A stretch of 60,000 nt of DNA from Liolophura sinensis. Its lineage: Eukaryota > Mollusca > Polyplacophora > Chitonida > Chitonidae. The notes beneath the pieces were generated by a model that saw nothing but the letters and a program-made list of their open reading frames with translations, did no database searches and had not been told where the DNA came from. Made by a program: the position numbers and the translations under genes. Location: contig NC_088300.1 in assembly GCF_032854445.1 (NCBI RefSeq), forward strand, positions 41,384,458-41,444,457. Reading direction: 5' to 3'. This document shows, in pieces, positions 12,601 to 24,600 of this stretch (position 1 is its first letter; every line of letters begins with the position of its first letter).

Positions 12601-15600
12601 AACGTTCACTGTCACATGAATGTGATGTTTACAGAGTTGCATATACAATGTCCAAAATGAACTTTAATTGTGCCCGAATGTCTGTTGTAATAAAACGGTG
12701 GTAGTTGCAGCGGCACACTCATACACTGCTGACGTGCATGTGCTTGAAGGGGATTCCTTGGCTAAGATAAGTTATGGCCTTTCCCTTCCCCCTTCGACAA
12801 CGAAGTCTCACGCTCGAATCCAGCGCCTTCTGGTTTCGTGGCGGTATTAAGTCAGAGGGCGACTTACCTGGCGAAGGGCGGGCGTTTTCCACGTTTCTGT
12901 CAGGTTTCCTCCAATCGTAAATCAGACCGCCTGTAGAGAAGTGGAAACATTCTGGGGTATGTCATTAATAACATTCTGGGATATGTCATTAATGACATTC
13001 TGGGGTATGTCGATAATGACATTTTGGGGTATGTCGATAATGACATTCTGGGGTATGTCGATAATGACATTTTGGGATATGTCGTTGATGACATTTTGGG
13101 GTATGTCGATAATGACTTTCTGGGGTATGACGTTAATGACATTCTGGGATATGCCGTTAATGAAATTCTGGGATATGTCGTTAATGAAATTTGCACCACT
13201 GTTGGATAAATTACAATTTAGGCCTGCTGTTGGTACACACAGTTACGTGGATGTGGATAGTTACCACTGTGATGTGTACCACACGTACACGCTTAATTGT
13301 AGAGAGTAGCTCTGCAGATGCATATGCTACTAAACATATGGTTTTCAGCTCCTTGTCCCCGTATTTATTTATTGTTTGATTGATGTATTACGCCGTACTT
13401 AGAGAATATTTCACTTATACGACGGCGGCCAGCATAATGGTAGGTGGAAACAGAGCAGAGCACGGGGAAACCCACCGTATGCCCTAGGATGACGATGGTA
13501 TATTTGTTGTTTCTTTGTACTTTCAGCTGATGGCCAAACAGTCGGTGGGTGTAGTGAGAAATCTGGCTAGGAATGAGAACAACATCACTCACGACCTAGA
13601 CGCCGAGATCAAGAAATCCGACACCGTCCCTGTGACGAAATGGAACAAGTAAGTCACTTACCCTCACATTTTTATAACAGCAATTTCTTATATTTCGAAT
13701 TAAATTTATTTGTTCATTCAAGTTCGTGGGATATGTGGACACTTTCAAGACCGTGGTAGTTTGGGGTCGTGATTCGTGGCCACCTGGTTAAGAGTGTTTC
13801 ATTTGAATCGCCAGGAGTCCCGAGATGTTGGTTGAATCCAATCCTCGACCAGGATTCTGATGTTCTCTAAACTCCAGTGTTACCTCTCGACATCTCACCA
13901 ACATTTTCACTATGAGTTCAAGTCCAGCTCCTGCTGGTTTCCTGTCCGGTCGCACGTGGGAAGATTTTCCAGCAACCCGCGGATGGTCGTGGGTTTCCCC
14001 GTGTTCTGCCCAGTTTCCTCCCACCATAATGCTGGCAGGCGTCGTGGAAGTGAAATATTCTTGAAATACGGCGTAAAACACCAAGCAGATAAATAAATCA
14101 ACTACACAATACCCGACTCGTTTAGGTGCTCACGCAAATAACAGGTCGACATCGCTCCGTTTTATTCGTCTTACACGAACCACTTTCATTCCAACAATAT
14201 GGCATATACCTTGAGTTAGAACTACAAGTGCCCGGTACCGGTGAGAAAGTTCGACTCAAGTACCGAACAGAATTGACCGCTGTCGTATATAAGTGAAAAA
14301 ATGCATCCTTTGCCATACAAATATGTAGATATTTCCACATATATACCATGCTGTAGACTGAAAAACTTACAGTTTTGTAAAGTGTAAAATGGTATATCAT
14401 TTGTGTGGACCGTGCGGTTAGTGTCGCTTATATGTGTAAGACAACGTCAGGATACGGACTCATACCAGTTAGGAAGAAAGCATCATTTATGGTCAGACTA
14501 TCTTGTCGCCGCATTGCGGTTAACAGTTTTGGTGATATCTGTCTCCATGACCAAGTGGTTATTCCCTGTGGTTATAGTGGTTACAGTGGTAAAGTTAGTG
14601 AGGTTTTAACGCTAGTGAATGTACACCAGTGTCACTGTGTCGGTTAGTCACTTTTGCTACGTGGCGCTGTCAGCCATCGTCGAACAGAATGACCTGTTGT
14701 GGTGTCGCTAAGCATATGTTAGATACTTAATAGAACACATCTCACTATACCACATATAAATAGTCTGTATACTTTTTCGTGGACGCGTAAGGTGATACCG
14801 TTCGAGGTTTTGTCGGATTGCAGAGGACTGAAACACGATAGGAAACAAACCTAAAGTAAAACTACCAGATCTGTTCTGACAAAACAAAACTATCAGGTAT
14901 CGGTAAGTCAGGAGCTTTACAATCCCTTCTATAATTTCCAGTCATTATATGTCTTATCAGACTACAGGCGTGTATACGAATCCATCTGTATTACTACATG
15001 TGCGCTATATTAATTAATCTGTATTACTGTATATTCGCTATACGAATTCATCTGTATTACTGTATATTTTGTTATACCAATTCGTCTGTATTACTGCATA
15101 TTTTGTTATACCAATTCGTCTGTATTACTGTGTATTCACTATCCTATTTCAATACCCAGTTATAGTAGTTGCTACTTGCCCGGCTGTATATAAGTTGTTA
15201 AATGATTTCACTGTCTGTATTTTCACTACCTGTTAAGTGGCTGTTACTCAGTACAGTCCCTGTGGCATGACTAGCCACTGATGACAGGCCACTGTGACGG
15301 CTAGTCACACCCTATAACCTAATCTAATGTCACATGGTGTTACCTCACGTGTCGTGTAACAGCAAGACGGGCAAATCCCTACACCTGACCCTCCTCATCC
15401 CCTAATCGTTTCTTGTTAAAAAAAAAAAACAAAAAAAAAATAAAAAAATAAGAACATCTCCTACTTCTTGCTTGTTTCGACTTCAGAAGGCTAATAATCA
15501 GGCAGGTTAGAAAGTGTTCAGCTTCGTTGCGACTGGGGAGGTTGGTGTGTTTGTTTGGAGGGGGGGGGGGGGAGGTAGTGCATGTACTTTTGTCTGACAT

Positions 15601-18600
15601 GGTTTTACTTCCAATATACATCTCTTATTAAAACACGGATACGTTACACCGTGCTCGTACCATGACAACAATAATCACTGCTTAGTGTGCCGTACAGGTT
15701 CGATAACATTTTTTTTTACTCAGAACATCCTATTCATCGCCGTGCCAATTACTAATTAACAACATGATTAATTACTTTTATGCAATTATAATGCAGTTGA
15801 TTGTATTAGCTGAGTGGCGTAGTGCATATATTTGCACCGTTTAGATTTACAAAACATATAAAAGAATAGTAAACAAATATATACAAAACGATAAGTTATG
15901 TTTATTACATTAAAGCTCTCCTCATATTAAGGATAGAGTTTAACATTTGCATATTCTGTCAGGTTTAGGTATTTTGCAATGGTCATAATAATATGATATT
16001 GTTCATCAGTAATCCGTACCTTTGTGACGAAATATAATGATCTGATAGATTTGCATGAACAACAATGAAGACATACTAATTATGGTAATCATGGAATGGA
16101 ATAAAATTGTGTGACATATATCATTGAGACTGACTTACCTGTAAACACGGGACTTTGATTACGTAACATTCCTATAATACAGGTAATAATCTTGTTTGTT
16201 AATCTGCGTTACAATATCATCCCTGGATAACGACTTTGCGCACAGACTTAACCTTTCTATTTCTGCACTATGTCTTAGTAGAATAGAGCAACTCCTCTTT
16301 TTAACATGGTGCTCATTACCTTTAATTACCTGTCAGCTTTAATATCCTGTTTAATTAATGCACCTCAAGCTTTTCTGTAATCCTTGTAAAACACCTTTTT
16401 GGGACGATGTGATATTAGGGAGGGGCTGATATGCACATATCGATGATGTGTTAAATGTCGAACACCTGAGCGACACAGGTAACCAGTCTTTCTCACCCGT
16501 GTTTTATCTCTCACGATCTCATCAACATCATAACTCGTTAGACTCCGTGTCCTCAAACTGATGTTATAATTTATAGATTTAGATTATTAATACAGGACAT
16601 AGGATTTTGTAAATTAAGCCAAACCATGGAAATTAAAAAGTTAGGTGTATTAACAAAATATTTAATACAGTGTATTTAAATCGGCTTTTAGTAGTATTAT
16701 ACGAACGTTGTACCAAAAATGCCTAATCAAATGTTTACTAAATGGAACTTGCCAAATTTGTGAGTTGCAAGATAATAATGCACAATGTATCAAAACTGGC
16801 GAACGACGACAATAACAATAGATATAAACAAATATTGACAGATAAATACGGAAAATACTATTGTTTCACTTACTGCTTAGTAATTTTAATGACAGTTAAT
16901 TGATAGATAATTAATTAAAGTACAGTATTATAAAAATGTGTATAAGTCTTGGGTTGAGATGCAGTGTCGATCGTTCATCAACTCGAGCCGTCTTGTAGCG
17001 CGCAAGCTCCCGAGAAGGAAGTTAGCCGAAACATTGAGTGAGGGCTGAGTGCATGTTAACAACATCACGATCGAAATGATCTCCCGCTGGCGCGGACAAT
17101 GCGTTATCAGAATACACACTGTGGAAACATACATCTATCTGTACATATTTCTTTTATTAAAACAACGGAAACAAAGTAATAAATAAGTGCGCTCGTCCGT
17201 TTCTTTATTAGTGATGTATCCGAATAATGGGCTGCCATAACAAACATGCCGTAAGGTGATTCGACAACAAATTAATACGTCATTCAAATGGTGATGAACG
17301 TCTTGAGAAAGAAGAGTTGATTGAAATAAAATATAAGTGCAATCTGGACTGGCCAGTAAGAGCGTCCGAAGAAGACAGGAGTGGACCGAACGAAGCTAGT
17401 GTCTGCTACACGAACAATGAGTTCTGAGATCAAAACCTGGCAATCCTCCTGGGATATTCCGGCACACGTGTACAATAAGTATCGGCAATCGTGCTACCCT
17501 AAACAACAACACACGTGCAAAAGGTAGGCATTAATAACCATTCTTGGTATCACAGATTCCAGCCAACAAGGATTTGGTTTCTTTGTTTACTTAAAGGATG
17601 CTTGAAACGCTTGGTTTTTATTTCTTAACACAGAGTATATGAGGTGCCCTAACATATAAAAGTACAGCTTCTCGGCCTTCTTCTTGGGGCGTAAAAATGG
17701 CTTTAAAGCATAGTTCTCCTAAGGCCCCAGGGGTCAGTCCAGAAATTAAGTAGCCTGCTGTGGTGGGACCAAAGAAACTCACGGCCTTGAACCAGATACT
17801 TGACAAATCTTCTGACTTAAAGCCTCGTGTGGACCAGAAACAGCTGCATTAGACATGTTTTGTCAAGGACCTAAACGTTTCGAGAGCGACGCGATAGAAG
17901 AATTGGCCAGCGAGGGCCGCAAGAAAAGCCTCTCTTGTACTTTAATCGATACTGTAACTGTAGGCTTTAGTTTGTCTCCCACTTTTATGTTTTTTTATAG
18001 CACACGAAAATATTTGCCGATAAATCACGTCATTGTTTGTATCTTTATCATCCTCGTCGACCTTGAATAAATAAATTAACATACTGTAACTGTTGAACGA
18101 GTTACATGTACATAGACTGTGCATGCGTGTTGCCCTTAATTGTAAAAGCTTCGCTTTATATGATTGTTTCATTTTGATACGCACATAAGTATTAGATGAA
18201 CGAACTGTGAACGGAAGTGCCATTTATAGGAACGATGTATGAAATAGCGTCCTTGTAACTGCCATTTTTGTGTATAATTGACCACTTTGTGCTTTAGTCT
18301 GATAAAGTGGTCCATGTTCACGCATGCGCCACATTTAGATATCATCTTTCTTTTACATGTTTACTTCTTGGTTTCATTTAGCAGTTATGGGTGGACTGTT
18401 CTTGGTTTTAATTGGTTCAGTGTTAAACATGCCCATTACTTGAACCAGATGTCGTATCGCCCTTAACTGAATGCAACATTCGGACTGACATATTTGCATG
18501 ATGCCTATCAGTTATGTGAGGTGCGAAACCTACTGTGTGCGATAAGAAACCTAGCTTATGACTTATGAAACCTGTTGTGTGAGACACCAGGCTTACTGTG

Positions 18601-21600
18601 AGGTATTGTGCATGTGGGTACTGAATTAGGGGCAAGTATATACATAGGCCATCTATGTAGTTATTAAAAATACACAGTCGTGATGGTTAAATTAAGACGT
18701 GAAATAGAGGAAAAAGGAGAACGAAGAAGCTATTCTGTGTCATGGTTGTACACACGGCAAATGAGCGCAGTTCCTTATTAATCAAATAAAAAAAAACTCT
18801 CACACGTCAACACTGATGACATACTGGCAGTGGAACAATGTGGTGGTGAAAAAAATTATAGACTACATGTATTGTAGATGGTGGATCTTGTGTGTTTTTG
18901 TAGAAGGAATAACAATGGTCTCCTCTCAAGGTTTGCCCCATTCCTGGAGAGATTCTGAACTTGCTACCAGATTATTACACCCGGATTGTTGTCTTAGATC
19001 TTGTGAATTAGGTGATGCCAACCACAGGCATGTTCCCTCTATGAACTAGTGTGTCTGGAATGCTTGACATTCAGTTTAAGTTGTTTGTTTTTCCTCATGG
19101 TTTACAAAAAGTACAACCTTGGTATATGTGGAAATACATAAGAAGATTCATTAACTCTGGCGTTGTTTCTGATATAAAAGAATACATCATGGAGATTAAA
19201 ATAAGAGCAACGACAAAAGAGTGCTTGCTGGCAAATGGTCCCAGTAATTCGGGGCCAGGGACTTTTCAGCACCCGTATGAACAGCCGAAATCATGATATA
19301 TATATACTCCATCATCCACACAGTGGGCCTATTTCAGGACTTCCAGTTTGAAACTTCGTTCTGATTTCTTACCCCGAAATTCTTCTTGAAACCATTTACA
19401 TCTGGTGCCTCTTTGTTTTTGGCAACTAACCAGTCACATGTATGCTGATTTGGTTGCCTGCGAAATGGTGTCATTAGTTCTGTTGGCAAATTGTTTTGAA
19501 TACCTCAGTGTCAGCTGTGATAGTTGTCCTATTGGGGAGTTCGAACTGCTTTGGCGTAAAAGGAGAAAACAAACCCTACTGTATCCTGTGACCTGTGAAA
19601 TATGTTAGGCAACCTCTGTTGACATTAATTTACCGATCACCTGTCCCACCATGTCCCGACGTTAGACCCCAAGCATACACCATGTTCCAGAGGCATAAAT
19701 GCCACATCTCTCCTCCAGTTACCTCTCATGTTCACAGAAATTCAGCTCCTCAGTTCTCCTCAGTGTTTGTCTATTCTAAATCACTTTTTCTGAGACATCT
19801 TTCAGACGCCAATGATGTAGTTAGTGTGATAAAAAACAGTTACCTGTCAGTTTTCACAGATCACATGATACAGTGGGGCTTGTTTTATCTTTAGTGATAA
19901 AAGAGTTAGGACTTGAAACTGCGGCCCTATTGTGATACATTAGATCGTTTACAGTTATCACGGTTCTGGAATAATAACACTTTTGCTTTATAAAATTTAG
20001 GCTGGTTTCCTGTTACAAAATACAGTGTACCTGTAATGGTTGGATTTCAGCTACACGCCTTGTTTGTTGTTTTTCACATTGGTAATTTATTTACCTTCCA
20101 CATAGCTAGAGTAAGCTGATGCTTTATTCATTAATAGGACCTAAGCTGTGTCATAATGCACAAATGACTTTGGTTAGGGCGAGGTTGGGCTAATGTGCTA
20201 GATGATGCGGGGTGTGTGGTAATCGTGTGTGAGGCGCAAAGTGCCATGTGGAGTAATTGTGTGAGAGGCGTGAAATGCCATGTGGGATAATTGTGTGTGA
20301 GGTGCGAAGTGCCATGTAGGATAATTGTGTGTGAGGCGTGAAGTGTCATGTGAGGTAATTGTGTGTGAGACGCGAAGTGCCATGTGGGATAATTGTGTGT
20401 GAGGCGCGAAGTGCCATGTGGGATAATTGTGTGTGAGGCGCGAAGTGTCATGTGGGATAATTGTGTGTGAGGCGCGAAGTGCCATGTGGAGTATTTGTGT
20501 GCGTATTCAGTGGTGTCACGAGGGTGGAGGGGATGGGTAATTTAGTGCCTGATGAGGAGGTGGGGGGTTTGCATAATTTACTCAATGGTGTCATGTTTAT
20601 ACACCCAAACGACCCTTCGGTTAATATTACAATTTATGACACCACAGAGTCGCACACTTAAATGACAAGTGTTTAATAAGTTTTACCTACCACTGAAATC
20701 TTCTTAGCTCATATTATCACTATTAATACAGATCACAGGTATCATGTTTTAATCGCACACAATCATCACTCACACATTTGTTTTTCAAAATCTACATTAA
20801 CTAACGAGACAGTATTTTTTCCTGCATGGGAAGGCAATAAACTTTTTATGCTTCACTGGCTTCAAAGCGATCATTTGTCTTTTCACTATTTACAGAAGCA
20901 ATGTTTTTTTTTTACTTATGAAGAGGAAACCTCCAGGAACACATGTAGCGTCCAACAGAGAGCTTCTTCACCAATTTTAGCCGCATATCAGGACATGCTC
21001 AATTTAGCTCGAAAACGTCTGCGTAAAAACAAAAATAATTTGACCACAAGTTTATGCATTACCATTTTACACGCTAATTAAAGACTAATTAAAGATGATT
21101 ACTCAATTTTTACACTCACATGTCAGTGATGTCACAACTAAGCGACATTAGATTCAAAATGACAACTTTTGTATCAGTTTTTAAATTTCGCTTTTAAACT
21201 AACCGCAAAACGAAACATTTCTGTTTGGGACTCAGCATCTGTTCAGAGTTTTTTTTTTCATGTTCACCGTTGTTAACTTAAAACTTTTTATTGTTAGACT
21301 TTTTGTCGAATTCACAGATTTGACTGTTTTCTGCAACGTTTTTTTTTTTTTTTACAGTTAATAGTTAATCCGGTCTTTTCTATAGGCATGTTTGGTTATT
21401 TGTTTACATGTTTGCTCCATTGTTACTTTAAGCCGGTGTTTACAACTTGGTTTAGTCTAGTCCGTGCTCAAACTTATTTCCATGGGTGGATTCACAGCGT
21501 TATTACATACTTTGTCCCGTATTAGACTGTACTTATGGCTAAATGTCCGTTAAACTAGGGGTTATGGCTGTTTATGCATCGTGTGGGATAAAACTGACAG

Positions 21601-24600
21601 GCTAGTTTCTTATCACATTTACACGGTGGTTATTGACCCGAAACGTATACTATTTTCTTTCTTTACACTTTGGTTCCGTTGTAAGTTTGATACCGTCTCT
21701 ATAGCTTTGCATCGTTGTCCGATTGAGGTTTCCTACGCAGCCTTATGTATTCCTTACACTTGGTCTTTCAGCACTATATTTACTTACAGCTAATGCACTC
21801 AGTTTGGTAACATTACATTTTGTGATACTTAAAATTAGATCACATGATGCCAAAGTAATGTATATTGCATAATCAGGTTTGCCACACAACATCCGCTAAA
21901 TAGTTTACGACACGTATAGTAACGCTGTCATGTAATGTTCACACAACTTTCTGCTGAATTGACAGTTCTAAGTATAACAGTTTATCTCTGAAGCATAAGT
22001 AACACCTAACCAGGGCTGTCCGCAATAATTCCCAAAGCGTCTGCATAACAACCTGCCTTGCAACATTCAGAAAACCTATACGAACGTGTGTTTTATACAG
22101 CTGGTCATTTTACTTCTTTTCTCTGGGTCCAGTTGATATATCCAGATGTGGGCTTTACAATAACCTTCAAGTCTTTAAGTTTCTGTCCAGCTGAAGGCAA
22201 ACGACTAATATTATAGAAGTGTGACTATGTTATTGTGACCATGGAGAAAAATGATGTACTTGTTCGCTTTTCAAATCACTCGGGCAAATTCGTTGTGTTG
22301 ATGATGCAGTGAAGATAGACAATGTCCGTTTTTCAAGTGGAGGGGGAAGAGGGATGGTTCCGCCTCGTTACCCATTTACTACATATATACATGTATGATT
22401 GTAAATAACTTTACGAACATTTAGAAACTAAAACATTTTCGCACCGTGTAATTTTCCAATAAGTTGGTATTTTTATGTATGTTTAATTCAGCGTTTGATG
22501 TTTGAAAGAAGACTCTATAACAAAACGATCCGTTCCCAACTGGCTTAGTAGCTCATTTAGTAGAGCGTTGTTACTAGAAGTCGTAAGTTCATTTATTTGT
22601 TTGATTGTTGTTTCACGCTGTACTCAAGCATATTTCACGTACACGACAGCGGCCATCATTATTGTAGGGGGAAACCAGGCGGATCCCGGGGAAACTCACG
22701 ACCGTTCGCAGGTTGCTGGAAGACCTTCCCGCCTACGGCCAGCTTGAGCTGGACTTGAACTCGTGTGTTAGGCTCCTGTGACAGGCTCCTGTGTCATTGG
22801 CACGTTAACCACCTCGGCCACGGAGACCTCAAGTCGTAAGTTTAAAATTCACTCATGCCAATACTGTGATTGGACACGAGATAGCTGTTTCACTGTCGGA
22901 CATTCAAATATTGATGTTTTCCCTGAGGATGATAGCAGTTGTTGACTCTCTAAATAGAAATAATTCTGTATTGTATCATGAAGCATATGGTCAGCCACAG
23001 AATGTTGACAAATGCATGTCCTTTTATGACGCAAGTAGCAAAATGCGACCAGATGCCTATACAGCGGGCGATCCTGGGAATCTTGGTTTATGAGGTTGTT
23101 TTGGGTATATTTGGTGACAGGATATGACTGACCCTTTGGAGACATAAAATCGGCCTTTTACTGATTGCGCAACCCCTATTGTGTTTTTGAAAAAGATCAC
23201 ATTTCTGCGACTTTATTTCTGACATTGGAAACAGTTTATGCTGTGCTATTTTTATTCCCCTTACTGATACGCTCGCATAAAAGAACGGCAATGTGATCAG
23301 TGGCTTGATGACTACGTGACGTCAACCACAGAAATGCGAACCATAGATCGCGGGACACTGATTGGTTATCGGTGTAATCACGTGCTGTTGGACGTGATTC
23401 GGCTCGCCACAAGCCGCACTTACAGCGCCGGTGGTCCTGATTTACACTGTGCAAGCTAGATTATCTGACCACATGAACTCTAGTCCTTTAGTAGCTGACA
23501 TCTCAAACAACAACATCCCCGCTGGAGACTCTGTAAATGTGTTAAGAGCAATTTTTCTTCTTGGCGGTGTTTTATCAATAAGAGAAGAAGAGAGCAAAGA
23601 CGTGCTGTACAGACTTTAGGATATAGCCGTTAATGCAACGTACACATAAACTATTTTTTATGTTCAACTAAGTTTTTAAGTGTTTTCTTGACTTAACAGT
23701 ATTTTTTTTAACCAAACACTTGTGTTGTATATATGGTTAACTTTATAACAAGCACATGTGACTGAAGAGCAAATTCACAGTCAGTTTAAGGGTGTCTTCA
23801 TCGATCCATCCTATAATATAGTAATTATTCTCCTGTTGGAATATAGGGCATAAGCATACGAAATAATAGTTTGTGTCATGCAGTAGGTAAAATAAATACA
23901 TGTAAAGAAATGTGGCCACGCAGTATGAATATACTTTCATGCCCAAGTAAAACAAAAAACATACAATAAATCTAGTAGATGACACATATCCTCAGTTCAA
24001 ACACATATTAAATGAAAAAAAGCAATGCACATTTGCTTGTGTTTGAAAATTCCAAATACCCACCTTGAGATATGTTTGAGATGTTGTACAGAAAGTAAAA
24101 ACTTGGTGATTTCTTCATGATGGTTGGATGTTACATTCAAGTAATACAGAATTCTTATGTCACAGAATCAGAGCTAGTTTCTAATATCCACAGATATGCG
24201 GCCATAAATTACTCAGTACATTCTTTCGCCATTTTAATGTTGATGAAAGAACCAGACTGACTGCATTTTCGAAAAAAACCTAAAACCCACAAACCTTATG
24301 AAGACATTCGAAGTCACCGCTGTGAGTTCAAATCCAGCTCATGCTTGCTTCCTCTATCGCGGTCTATCTGCAATCTGCATTTGGTCCCCGAGCTCTCCCC
24401 GTTTCCTCCAACCATAATGCTGTCCACCCTCGTAAAAGGGCAATATGTTTGATTCGTAAGATATCAATCAAATAAAAAAAATTAATAAATTGAAAATCTT
24501 CAGGGGCAGAGGTGTGCATGCCTAGTACACGAGTGTCACAACAACACAGGGCCACTATATATAGTCACACAAGTTCTTCATCAGTGCAAAAGTTTGATAT

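Larger units (their letters stand above)
8994..13526 (+). other. Intron 1 of the Hv-like gene
   Basis: This 4.5-kb intron runs from GTAAGT to TTTCAG. It contains two AT microsatellites, a nested SINE pair, 38-bp and 24-bp minisatellites, and two SINE copies (listed separately). The remainder is AT-rich with no exon that I could fit. Confidence 0.5.

Noticed and set aside
20131-20485. Minus-strand frames of about 100 codons with [14 protein letters not shown]-type repeats
   Set aside because: They are translations of the 34-bp minisatellite.
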